Notes under the pieces: generated by a model | What the model saw: only the letters and a program-made list of their open reading frames with translations | What the model was told of the DNA's origin: nothing | The model's database searches: none | Shown: positions 7,673 to 15,737 of the stretch, in pieces | Numbering within the stretch: position 1 is the first letter of the stretch | Layout of the letters: every line of letters starts with the position of its first letter | NCBI GenBank assembly: GCA_965533275.1 | Contig: CBESWG010000011.1 | Location: 1-64,000, forward strand | Length of the DNA: 64,000 nt | Direction of reading: 5' to 3' | From: JAUXEH01 sp965533275 | GTDB taxonomy: Bacteria > Acidobacteriota > Aminicenantia > Aminicenantales > Aminicenantaceae | Program-made: the position numbers and the translations under genes

Positions 7673-8841
7673 AGGTTGCGTTTGTCGTCCAGCGCTACGG
7701 CCTGGACATCAACGGCGGTGCGGAGCTGCACTGCCGCTGGGTGGCCGAGCACATGCGGAAGCATTGGGAGGTCCATGTGCTGACCACCAAGGCGCGGGAC
7801 TACATCACCTGGAAGGATCACTATCCCTCAAACCTGGAGGAAATCAACGGCGTCCAGGTGCGGCGCTTCCCAGTGGCCCGGACCCGCGATCCGGAGCGAT
7901 TTGGAAAGCTCCAGAGACACATCTTCGAGAGCGAACATACCCATCGGGATGAATTGGAGTGGTTGAAGGAGGAGGGGCCGTATTCGCCAGAGCTCATCGA
8001 TCACATCCACCAGCACTCGGGAGATTACGACTTATTCGTGTTCTTCAGCTACCGGTACTATCATTCCTACTGGGGTATACAGGCCGTCCCCAGAAAGAGC
8101 ATCCTGGTCCCCACGGCCGAACGCGATGCCGTCATCCAGTTCCATCTGTTCAAGGAGTTGTTCAGAACACCGCGCGCTTTTGTCTATAATTCGGTGGAGG
8201 AACGCGACATGATCCAGACGCTGTCCGGGAATGATCATATTCCCGGCGAGGTCGTCGGCGTGGGCACGGAGCTCCCGGAGACCTATTCCGAGTTAGACTT
8301 CCGCCGTTCCTATGGACTGGAGGGCGATTACCTCATATACATCGGCCGCATCGATGAAAACAAGGGGTGCCCGGAGCTCTTCGAATTCTTCCTGCGCTTC
8401 AAGCAGGAGACCGGTTCCGGTATCCGCCTGGTGCTGGTGGGAAGCAGCGTCATCAAGGTCCCGCTACATCCGGATATCGTCTATCTGGGGTTCCTTCCCG
8501 AGGATGACAAGTTCGCCGCCCTGCAGGGGGCTCAGGTGCTGTGCATGCCGTCATTCTATGAGAGCCTCTCCATGGTGACCCTGGAAGCCTGGGCTCTGGG
8601 GAAACCCGTTCTGGCAAATGCCCGCTGTGAGGTTCTGCGCGGCCAGGTCCGCCGCAGCAGCGCGGGGCTGTACTATGGTAACTATGAAGAGTATCGGGAT
8701 GCCCTGCAGCTGCTTCTGGACGACGGGAGGCTCAGACAGTCCATGGGAACACATGGGCGCCGCTACTTCAATGAGAATTACACTTGGGAAGCCATAGAGG
8801 GCAAATACCTTGATCTGGTGCAGAGGGTGTCGGAGAACTAG
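7669..8841 (+). CDS. GT4-like glycosyltransferase (copy A)
   Basis: 390 residues, GT-B fold. It begins MKVAFVVQRYGLDINGGAEL, the acceptor-side glycine loop typical of GT4. The donor-binding C-terminal half has YIGRIDENKGCPELFEFF (about 221-238) and the FYESLSMVTLEAWALGKPV block with the EX7E glutamates. It probably transfers a hexose from a nucleotide-sugar to a surface glycan. It is closely related to the last glycosyltransferase of the operon (11042-12226), which shares the N-terminal pattern FVVQRYG and the GELHC-like region. Sugar specificity cannot be read from sequence. Confidence 0.8.
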   Translation: MKVAFVVQRYGLDINGGAELHCRWVAEHMRKHWEVHVLTTKARDYITWKDHYPSNLEEINGVQVRRFPVARTRDPERFGKLQRHIFESEHTHRDELEWLKEEGPYSPELIDHIHQHSGDYDLFVFFSYRYYHSYWGIQAVPRKSILVPTAERDAVIQFHLFKELFRTPRAFVYNSVEERDMIQTLSGNDHIPGEVVGVGTELPETYSELDFRRSYGLEGDYLIYIGRIDENKGCPELFEFFLRFKQETGSGIRLVLVGSSVIKVPLHPDIVYLGFLPEDDKFAALQGAQVLCMPSFYESLSMVTLEAWALGKPVLANARCEVLRGQVRRSSAGLYYGNYEEYRDALQLLLDDGRLRQSMGTHGRRYFNENYTWEAIEGKYLDLVQRVSEN

Positions 8842-8843
8842 AG

Positions 8844-9911
8844 ATGGAAGTACACCAGTTCGCGACTTCGCTCACCTACGGAGATGCCATCTCCAATGAG
8901 ATGATGGAAATCCGCTCCGCCCTGCAGGAACAGGGGATCCACTCCGAGATCTTTGTCCGTTTCCATGATCCGCGTATGGCGAGGCATATCCACGACTACC
9001 GAGAATACCGGCGCTTCAGCCGGCCGGACAATGTCGTGATATTCCATTTCTCTATCGGCTCTCCCGTGTCCAAGCTCTTCTTCCGTATTGAAGACCGGAA
9101 GATCATGATCTATCACAACATCACACCGCACGCCTTTTTCCTGGATCACCACAGGATCCTGGCCCGGGAGTGCTACAAGGGGCGGCTGGAGCTGAAACTG
9201 TTTAAGGAAAAAACCCACCTGGCCCTGGGCGATTCTGAATTCAACCGGCAGGAACTCGAGAGAGAGGGATACCCTCGGACCGGGGTCCTGCCGCTCATGC
9301 TGGACCTGGCCAAATTCGATCAACCGGGCGATACGGTCGTCAGAGAGATGTTCAGCGAGCCCAAGCGGACCATACTGTTCGTGGGCAGGGTCATCCCCAA
9401 CAAGAGGTTTGAGGACATCATCAAGTGCTTTCATTTCTACAAGAAATACTTCGATCCCGATTCCCGTCTCATCCTTGCTGGCGACCACCGGGGCATGGAG
9501 CGCTATCTCGCGGGTCTGCAGCAGCTCGTTGTAGATCTCGAGCTGCGGGATGTCCATTTTACCGGGCACATCCGCTTTCCCGAGCTGGTAGCGTATTATG
9601 ATCTCGCCGACGTCTATCTGAGCATGAGCGAACACGAGGGATTCGGCGTCCCGCTCCTGGAGGCGTTCCACAAGGGCCTCCCCGTGGTCGCCTATGCAGC
9701 AGGAGCCGTGGAGGAGACCTTGAACGGAGGAGGGATCCTCCTCAGGGAGAAGGACCTCTTCAAGACAGCGTCCCTCATGGACAGGCTGCGGAAAGACACC
9801 GGACTCCGCCAGCGCGTCCTTTCCTCACAGGAGACCGCCCTGAAGAGGTATGACCGAGACAACATCGTACGAATCCTGATGGAACACATCGAGCAGGTGG
9901 GGCAGACATGA
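8844..9911 (+). CDS. GT4-like glycosyltransferase (copy B)
   Basis: 355 residues. A GT-B C-terminal domain is clear: LFVGRVIPNKRFEDIIKCFH (about 172-191), then SEHEGFGVPLLEAFHKGLPV with the EX7E glutamates. The N-terminal half is of the type that contains NITPHAFF and GDSEFNRQELEREGY. It begins 2 bases after copy A and its stop overlaps copy B' as ATGA. It resembles the next gene along its whole length, indicating tandem duplication. Cytoplasmic, with an unknown sugar donor. Confidence 0.8.
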   Translation: MEVHQFATSLTYGDAISNEMMEIRSALQEQGIHSEIFVRFHDPRMARHIHDYREYRRFSRPDNVVIFHFSIGSPVSKLFFRIEDRKIMIYHNITPHAFFLDHHRILARECYKGRLELKLFKEKTHLALGDSEFNRQELEREGYPRTGVLPLMLDLAKFDQPGDTVVREMFSEPKRTILFVGRVIPNKRFEDIIKCFHFYKKYFDPDSRLILAGDHRGMERYLAGLQQLVVDLELRDVHFTGHIRFPELVAYYDLADVYLSMSEHEGFGVPLLEAFHKGLPVVAYAAGAVEETLNGGGILLREKDLFKTASLMDRLRKDTGLRQRVLSSQETALKRYDRDNIVRILMEHIEQVGQT

Positions 9912-10984
9912 GGATCGACCAGCTGGTCCCGGCCTTTCACCGCGGCGATGCCATCGGCGACACCGCATTCCACATGAAGGGATTCTTGCGGAAGCAGGGA
10001 TTCAGCTCCGAGATCTACTGTCTGGATCGGGATCCGGGCCTGGAGGAGGACAGCCGGCCCTTCGAGGCGTTCCCAAACCCCGGGCCCGAAGATGTGACTC
10101 TCATGCACTTCGCGCTGCCATCGCCGCTGACCCCGGCCTTTGCCCGCCTCGCCAGCCGCAAGATTCTCCTGTACCACAACATCACTCCCGAGCACTTTTT
10201 CGCGCCCTACTCCAAGGAAATGGCGCGTATTTCCCGCCTGGGGAGGGACGAACTCCGTTCCCTGTCCGCAGCCACGGACATGGGTCTGGCAGATTCCGAG
10301 TACAACCGCAGGGAGCTGGAAGCGGCCGGTTATTCGCGCAGCGAGGTCCTCCCCCTGTTCGTGGATTTCTCAAAATACCGGAAGCCGGCAAACCGGTTCG
10401 TATCCGAGCTGTTTCGGGACGACTGGGTCAACATCCTGTTTGTAGGCCGGATCGTTCCCAACAAGCGGATCGATGAGCTTATCAAGGTGGTCTTCTACTT
10501 CAAAAAGTACATCTCTCCCTTGGTGCGCCTGATCATCGTCGGCAAGACATCGTCTCTACCTCCCTACTACGACTCCCTGATCAGTCTGGCGGACGAGTTC
10601 TATCTCAAGCCCGAGGAGATCTGTTTCACCGGCCATATTCCCGACGAGGAGATGTACGCCCTCTATCAGTCCTCCGATGTCTTCCTGAGCCTGAGCGAAC
10701 ACGAGGGATTCGGCTTGCCCTTTATCGAGAGCATGGTGTTCGATCTCCCCATCCTCGCCTATGACTGCACTGCTGTTCCGTTCACCCTGGGAGGCTCTGG
10801 GGTTCTGTTGAAGACCAAGCCTGTGGAACGGGTGGCGGAGCTGATCCAGGTCGTGGCACGGGATGAAAATTTGAAAAAAAAGATCATCGCGGGACAGAGA
10901 GCACGGCTCCGGGAATACCAGGAGCAGGATCTGGAGCAGATCCTGCTAAAAAACCTCTCATTTTTCACCGGAGGGAACGACTAA
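9908..10984 (+). CDS. GT4-like glycosyltransferase (copy B')
   Basis: 358 residues and paralogous to the preceding gene. Shared landmarks are YHNITPEHFFAPYS, ADSEYNRRELEAAGYSRSEV, LFVGRIVPNKRIDELIKVVF and SEHEGFGLPFIESMVFDLPI. The four-base ATGA overlap indicates translational coupling. It is likely to add the same or a related sugar linkage as copy B. Confidence 0.8.
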   Translation: MRIDQLVPAFHRGDAIGDTAFHMKGFLRKQGFSSEIYCLDRDPGLEEDSRPFEAFPNPGPEDVTLMHFALPSPLTPAFARLASRKILLYHNITPEHFFAPYSKEMARISRLGRDELRSLSAATDMGLADSEYNRRELEAAGYSRSEVLPLFVDFSKYRKPANRFVSELFRDDWVNILFVGRIVPNKRIDELIKVVFYFKKYISPLVRLIIVGKTSSLPPYYDSLISLADEFYLKPEEICFTGHIPDEEMYALYQSSDVFLSLSEHEGFGLPFIESMVFDLPILAYDCTAVPFTLGGSGVLLKTKPVERVAELIQVVARDENLKKKIIAGQRARLREYQEQDLEQILLKNLSFFTGGND

Positions 10985-11041
10985 ATCTATGCCTGATAGA
11001 TTTGTGAGATCACTAAAGGGCACAAACCACCATAGGCACCA

Positions 11042-12226
11042 ATGAAGATCGCATTCGTCGTGCAACGATACGGCAAGGAAGTCATGGGCGGCTCGGAGCT
11101 GCACTGCCGCCAGGTGGCGGAGCGGCTGGCGGCGGCGGGCTACGACTGCACCGTATATACCACTACCGCCAAGGATTATGTCAGCTGGCGGAACGAATTC
11201 CCCCCCGGAGAGACCCTGCTGAACGGCGTGGTAGTCAAGCGCTATCCCGTTGATAAAGAAAGGGATATCGAAGATTTCAACCGGTATTCCGACTGGATCT
11301 TCACCAATCCCCACTCACCTGAGGATGAAAAAGACTGGATGGACCGACAGGGCCCCTGCTGCCTGGCTCTTCTGGAAGCTCTGGAACAGGAGCGTTCCGC
11401 CCATGACGTATTCGTTTTTTTCACCTATCTCTATTACAACACCTACTGGGGGCTCAAGCGTATTCCCGGGCGCAAGGCACTGGTGCCCACAGCCCATGAC
11501 GAGCCCGCTTTGTACCTGGACATGATGCGGGATGTGTTTGCCTCTCCGAACGCCTTTGTGTTCAACACGGTCGCGGAGAGGGACATGCTTGCCCGGAGTT
11601 TTGATTTTTCAGGGAAATACCAGGATATCGTGGGTGTGGGAGTCGAGATTCCCGAGGCGATCGACGAGCGGTCCTTCCGGGACACACACGGGATCTCCGG
11701 GCCGTTCCTCCTGTATGCGGGACGCATCGAACCCGGAAAGGGCTGCGCCGAGCTGATTGATTACTTCATGCCGCTGGCCCACACTCAGCCGGATTTGGAC
11801 CTGGTTCTGATCGGCAAGCAGTTGATGGACATTCCGGCCCACTCCCGGATCCGATACCTCGGATTTGTTTCCCCCGAGGAGAAAAACGCGGCCATGGCCG
11901 CTGCCTCCGCGACCGTCCATCCGTCTCATCTGGAAAGCCTTTGCATGGCGGCCCTGGAGTCACTTGCGGTGCAGACCCCGATCCTGGTCCAGGGACAGAC
12001 AGAACCGCTCAGGCAGCACTGCGTCCAGGGAAGCTGCGGGCTCTGGTATAGCGACGCATCCGAATTCGGTTCCGCCGCAGCTGTCCTGCTGGCTGACGGC
12101 CGCCTGTGTGATGCCCTGGGAAAGAACGGATTACAGTATGTCAGGGATAATTATTCCTGGCCTCGGATCATAGACAAATATGAACGGATCTTTGTACACC
12201 TTATGTCTGAAGAGGGTGCGGCGTGA
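11042..12226 (+). CDS. GT4-like glycosyltransferase (copy A')
   Basis: 394 residues and paralogous to the first glycosyltransferase. It starts MKIAFVVQRYGKEVMGGSEL, has YAGRIEPGKGCAELIDYFMP (about 226-245) and HPSHLESLCMAALESLAVQT in the donor domain. It is separated from copy B' by 57 bases, the longest gap in the glycosyltransferase block, with no convincing terminator, so read-through is likely. It completes an A-B-B'-A' gene order. Confidence 0.8.
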   Translation: MKIAFVVQRYGKEVMGGSELHCRQVAERLAAAGYDCTVYTTTAKDYVSWRNEFPPGETLLNGVVVKRYPVDKERDIEDFNRYSDWIFTNPHSPEDEKDWMDRQGPCCLALLEALEQERSAHDVFVFFTYLYYNTYWGLKRIPGRKALVPTAHDEPALYLDMMRDVFASPNAFVFNTVAERDMLARSFDFSGKYQDIVGVGVEIPEAIDERSFRDTHGISGPFLLYAGRIEPGKGCAELIDYFMPLAHTQPDLDLVLIGKQLMDIPAHSRIRYLGFVSPEEKNAAMAAASATVHPSHLESLCMAALESLAVQTPILVQGQTEPLRQHCVQGSCGLWYSDASEFGSAAAVLLADGRLCDALGKNGLQYVRDNYSWPRIIDKYERIFVHLMSEEGAA

Positions 12227-12317
12227 GCAGAGGCGCATGTGTTCTGCATGAGCCTCGGGACTGCTGTCTTGTTGACTCTGGAACATGGATTGTGTTAATT
12301 AAGAAAGTAAGGGAATC

Positions 12318-13316
12318 ATGGCGTTCGTAAATTACACCACCAAAACCATTGCGATCAAGGTCGTATACTACGGCCCCGGATTGAGCGGGAAGACCACGAA
12401 TCTTCGTTATATCTACAGCAAACTGGACGATGGATCCCGAGGGGATCTGCTGTGCCTGGAAACCCCCATCGAAAGAACCCTGTTCTTCGATCTCCTGCCC
12501 ATCAAGGCCGGAATGATCCGAGACTTCCAGATCCATTTCCAGCTGATGACGGTCCCGGGCCAGGTTTTCTACGGAGCCTCACGCAAGAGCGTGCTCAAGG
12601 GAGCGGACGGGATTGTCTTTGTGGCGGATTCTCAAATTCCGCTGTTGGATGCCAACCTCGAGAACTTCGACGGTCTCCGCAAAAACCTGTTGGAGTTCAA
12701 TGTCGATCTGAACTTCATCCCCCTCATCTTCCAGTTCAACAAACGTGATCTGGACAACCTCATCCCTGTAGAGACCTTCAACAGCCTGCTCAATCCCCTG
12801 AAACTTCCCTATGTGGAAGCCTCGGCGATAAACGGCATCGGGGTTTTCGAAACGCTCAAAGAGATCGCCAAGCTCACTATCCCTCATGTCAAGGAAAAGG
12901 TTTTCGGGGAAAAGGCGGAGCCGGATGCTGAGAAGGCAGAAACCCCGGAAGAGCCCAAGAAAGCGGATCCAATGGCGTTGGAAAACCTCGAGCTTGCTGA
13001 AATAAACGTGCCCGAGCCGATCGAAGCCGAGGCCGGAGAGGAACCGGTACCGGTGCAGCAGGATCCTCCCACGGAAGAACTGCCCGCCGCTCAGGCCGCT
13101 GCCGAACCGCAGGTGCCCGCCTCTGAGAGCGCGGCTCCGAAGGAACCCCCGCCACCCGCCGAGGAGGCGAAGGATTCAAAAGCCAAGGATGACCTCGAGT
13201 TTGTTACCGAGGAGAAGGGAACTCCGGTCCGCATGACAAAGATCAAATTCAGCAATCAGACCGACATCGAGAAAGAAGTCGAGAAGCTGGCCCGGGAATT
13301 CGGCGGCAAGTCTTAA
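12318..13316 (+). CDS. MglA-like Ras-superfamily GTPase with long acidic/proline extension
   Basis: 332 residues. Residues 1-190 are an MglA-type small GTPase: P-loop GPGLSGKTT (19-27), the region LMTVPGQVFY, and the base-specificity motif FNKRD. MglA proteins control cell polarity and gliding or pilus switching with an MglB GAP partner; no mglB is present here. Residues about 195-295 are a low-complexity Glu/Pro/Ala linker absent from the 195-residue MglA of Myxococcus, and the last 35 residues form a charged segment, KIKFSNQTDIEKEVEKLARE. An AGGGAATC site precedes the ATG. Confidence 0.85.
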   Translation: MAFVNYTTKTIAIKVVYYGPGLSGKTTNLRYIYSKLDDGSRGDLLCLETPIERTLFFDLLPIKAGMIRDFQIHFQLMTVPGQVFYGASRKSVLKGADGIVFVADSQIPLLDANLENFDGLRKNLLEFNVDLNFIPLIFQFNKRDLDNLIPVETFNSLLNPLKLPYVEASAINGIGVFETLKEIAKLTIPHVKEKVFGEKAEPDAEKAETPEEPKKADPMALENLELAEINVPEPIEAEAGEEPVPVQQDPPTEELPAAQAAAEPQVPASESAAPKEPPPPAEEAKDSKAKDDLEFVTEEKGTPVRMTKIKFSNQTDIEKEVEKLAREFGGKS

Positions 13317-13388
13317 AAACAACTCTGACCCAAATCCAGTTCGTGAAAAAAAGACGGGCATTCGTTCGTCCCTTTGAACAGGAACATT

Positions 13389-14912
13389 ATGCTGTTCAAG
13401 ATCGGAAGTGCCTCGCTCGCCGGGATCGATGCCTACCTGGTCGAGGTGGAGGTGGATATCAACTGCGGGATCCCGCAGTTCGTCATCGTGGGGCTGCCGG
13501 ATACAGCCGTGCGTGAGAGCAAGGAGCGTGTCAGGGCTGCTCTCAAGAACTGCGGCTACAGTCCGGCGCGCTTACGGATCGTTGTGAACCTGGCACCTGC
13601 TGACCGGCGCAAGGAAGGTTCGTCCTATGACCTCCCCATCGCTCTGGGGATCCTGGCTCACCTGGAGGCCTTCCCGGCTGAACGCCTTCAAAGCTACCTG
13701 TTCACCGGAGAGCTGGCCCTGGACGGGCGGCTGAAGCCGGGAAAGGGGCTTCTGGCCTCAACGGTACTGGCCAGGGATAAGGGCTTTGAGGGGATCGTGC
13801 TGCCCCGGGAGAACGCACGGGAGGCGGCATTGGTCCGGGAGTTGGAGATATTTGCCCTGCACGACCTGGGGGAAGTGATACAGCTCCTGAATGCACCTCA
13901 CTCGCTGCCTGCCGTCGGATTCCGCGAAGAAGATATTTTGCCCCCGGAAGAGTGGGATGTGGATTTTTCCGAGATCCAGGGCCAACAGCATGCCAAGCGA
14001 GCAATTGAGGTCGCGGCAGCAGGAGGACACAATCTCCTGATGATCGGCCCCCCGGGCGCCGGCAAGACCATGCTGGCTCGGCGGCTGCCCTCCATACTTC
14101 CACCCATGATCTTTGAGGAGATCCTGGAGGTTACACGCATCTACAGCGCATCCGGCCTGCTCAAAGGGAGGGGGGGTGCTGTGGCGCGGAGGCCTTTCCG
14201 CAGCCCCCACCACACGATCTCTCCGGCCGGGATGGTGGGCGGCGGGCTGGTTCCCCGGCCAGGTGAGGTGAGCCTCGCTCACAGAGGCGTGCTGTTCCTG
14301 GATGAGCTTCCGGAATTCCGCAAGGAGGCCCTGGAGGGGCTGCGTCAACCCCTGGAGGATGGTTCCGTCAGCATCACGCGGACATCCATGTCCGTGACGT
14401 ATCCCTGCCGATTCATGCTGGTGGCAGCCATGAATCCCTGCGAGGATGCCTATGCCGGGCTGTCTTCCTCGCCAGTGGAGTGTACTGATCATCAGAGATT
14501 CCAGTACTATGCCAAACTCTCCCGGCCGTTGATGGACCGTATCGACATTCAGATCGAGGTGCCTCGAGTGGAGTTCCGTGAGATTCTCGGCAGCAAGAGA
14601 TCTGAGACCTCACAGGATATCAGGAGGCGGGTCATGAAAGCCCGCCTGAGGCAACTGGAGAGGCTGCGGGAGGCAGGCCTCCTGTGTAATGCCCAGATGC
14701 GGAACCGGGAGGTAAAGAGGTTCTGTTCCGTGTCGGGGACCACCCGAAAGCTGCTGCAGGCTGCAGTGGATAAGCTGGGATTCAGCGCGCGGGCGTTTCA
14801 CCGCGTCCTCAAGGTCGCCCGGACCATCGCCGACCTGGAGGGGACTGAAGAGCTCGGTGACATGCATGTGGGGGAGGCTGTACAGTACCGCATCCTCGAC
14901 AAACACTACTAG
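13389..14912 (+). CDS. comM: ComM/YifB family Mg-chelatase-like AAA+ ATPase
   Basis: 507 residues, the normal length. The N-terminal ChlI-like domain starts MLFKIGSASLAGIDAYLVEV; a central AAA+ domain has Walker A GPPGAGKT (about residue 219) and Walker B LFLDELPEF, followed by the C-terminal YifB domain. ComM is a hexameric helicase that promotes branch migration during integration of transforming DNA. ATG 13389 with AGGA five bases upstream is preferred over an in-frame TTG 15 bases earlier. The stop codon lies in the left arm of a perfect inverted repeat. Confidence 0.93.
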   Translation: MLFKIGSASLAGIDAYLVEVEVDINCGIPQFVIVGLPDTAVRESKERVRAALKNCGYSPARLRIVVNLAPADRRKEGSSYDLPIALGILAHLEAFPAERLQSYLFTGELALDGRLKPGKGLLASTVLARDKGFEGIVLPRENAREAALVRELEIFALHDLGEVIQLLNAPHSLPAVGFREEDILPPEEWDVDFSEIQGQQHAKRAIEVAAAGGHNLLMIGPPGAGKTMLARRLPSILPPMIFEEILEVTRIYSASGLLKGRGGAVARRPFRSPHHTISPAGMVGGGLVPRPGEVSLAHRGVLFLDELPEFRKEALEGLRQPLEDGSVSITRTSMSVTYPCRFMLVAAMNPCEDAYAGLSSSPVECTDHQRFQYYAKLSRPLMDRIDIQIEVPRVEFREILGSKRSETSQDIRRRVMKARLRQLERLREAGLLCNAQMRNREVKRFCSVSGTTRKLLQAAVDKLGFSARAFHRVLKVARTIADLEGTEELGDMHVGEAVQYRILDKHY

Positions 14913-15038
14913 CTGAGATCCTGTGGGGGGCAATCTCACCACATCGACTTCGTCGTGGTCCAATCGCTGTAGTGTACTACAGCTCATAAACCACTTCCTT
15001 GTCGCTGCGGCAATCTTGCCCCCCACAGGATCTCAGCT
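14911..15038. repeat. Perfect 23-bp inverted repeat enclosing 82 bases
   Basis: Bases 14911-14933 and 15016-15038 are exact reverse complements, 23 of 23. The left arm begins inside the comM stop codon. The interior holds the first copy of a 29-bp hairpin unit (14932-14960) and a separate 8-bp dyad with a 2-base centre (14966-14983). As RNA this would be a very strong stem-loop; as DNA it could be a small mobile element or extruded cruciform. No ORF, T-tract or transposase is associated, and no target-site duplication is visible. Confidence 0.85.
14932..14960 (+). repeat. 29-bp hairpin-forming direct repeat, copy 1
   Basis: Identical at 29 positions to 15085-15113. The core contains ACCA and CGAC paired with GTCG and TGGT around a TTC loop, with a three-base bulge, so each copy can fold alone. 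The copies lie 153 bases apart, one inside and one outside the 23-bp inverted repeat. Confidence 0.8.
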
Positions 15039-15084
15039 GTTGTCATAGCAGGATCATTTGCTGGTCCCGCTATACGAGTGCACA

Positions 15085-15113
15085 AATCTCACCACATCGA
15101 CTTCGTCGTGGTC
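15085..15113 (+). repeat. 29-bp hairpin-forming direct repeat, copy 2
   Basis: Exact second copy of the 14932-14960 unit, located 39 bases upstream of the thioredoxin promoter. It lies outside the large inverted repeat, so the unit is not merely part of that structure. The rest of the 14913-15212 gap contains no gene I can support. Confidence 0.8.
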
Positions 15114-15151
15114 ACTTTTATTCCAGGTCGGAAAAATATGATGATTTTTCC

Positions 15152-15179
15152 TTGACATATAATGATAAGCTTATATAAT
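15152..15179 (+). promoter_or_regulatory. Near-consensus sigma-70 promoter for trxA
   Basis: Perfect TTGACA (15152-15157) and perfect TATAAT (15174-15179) with a 16-base spacer in an AT-rich stretch unlike the GC-rich surroundings. Transcription would start near 15186, about 27 bases before the ATG, and the leader contains the AGGAG ribosome-binding site. This is the strongest promoter by inspection in the window. Confidence 0.8.
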
Positions 15180-15212
15180 AAAAAGGCAATATTAAACAAA
15201 AGGAGTGTATCG

Positions 15213-15539
15213 ATGAGCAGTATTCAAGAAGTCACAGATAATGATTTTCAAACAGAAGTCCTGGAAGCAGAAGTCCCGGTCGTTGTCGATTTTTGGGCGC
15301 CTTGGTGCGGTCCCTGCCTCATGGTCACCCCTGTATTGGAAGAGATCGCGGAACAGATGAACGGAAAGATCAAGATCGTTAAACTGAACACGGATGACAA
15401 CCAGCAGACCGCTGCCAAGTATGGGATCATGGCGATCCCCTCCATGCTGATCTTCCAGAGCGGTGAGGAAAAAGACCGCGTGGTCGGCTTCAAACCGAAA
15501 GACCAGCTGGTGAGCCAGTTCGAAGGCCTCCTGGCCTGA
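15213..15539 (+). CDS. trxA: Thioredoxin
   Basis: 108 residues, typical of thioredoxin 1, a cytoplasmic disulfide reductase. The active site WCGPC is at residues 31-35, the buried Asp in VVVDFWAPW is present, and cis-Pro in MAIPSML is conserved. ATG 15213 is chosen because AGGAG lies eight bases upstream; the frame continues 17 codons further but would start inside the promoter. It is a monocistronic unit with its own promoter and terminator. Confidence 0.95.
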   Translation: MSSIQEVTDNDFQTEVLEAEVPVVVDFWAPWCGPCLMVTPVLEEIAEQMNGKIKIVKLNTDDNQQTAAKYGIMAIPSMLIFQSGEEKDRVVGFKPKDQLVSQFEGLLA

Positions 15540-15560
15540 CCTTTAGTATTTGGCAATGAT

Positions 15561-15593
15561 AAATGCAGCCGGATGCCGGCTGCATTTTTTTTT
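15561..15593 (+). terminator. Rho-independent terminator of trxA
   Basis: A 12-bp stem (15561-15572 with 15576-15587) around an ATG loop, with GC-rich core GCAGCCGG, runs directly into a tract of about ten T residues. It lies 21 bases after the trxA stop. The A-rich 5' side also gives partial terminator function in the opposite direction. Confidence 0.9.
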
Positions 15594-15737
15594 ACCCTCT
15601 TCGCCTGGGCAAAAAAAGTGGTTCGTCATCAGGGACAAAGCGATGTGCCGGCGGGATTTGAATCAAAATCCGTTGAGAAATCGTGTATAATGTGGGTCGA
15701 TATTTTCAAAATCAAATAAACAGGAAGGGGATTCGCA

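Noticed and set aside
13374..13388. TTG start for comM
   Set aside because: ATG 13389 has a properly spaced AGGA and matches the family N-terminus; the extra residues have no support.
14911..15038. Insertion sequence ends
   Set aside because: No transposase, no target duplication and an interior of only 82 bases; retained only as an unexplained inverted repeat.
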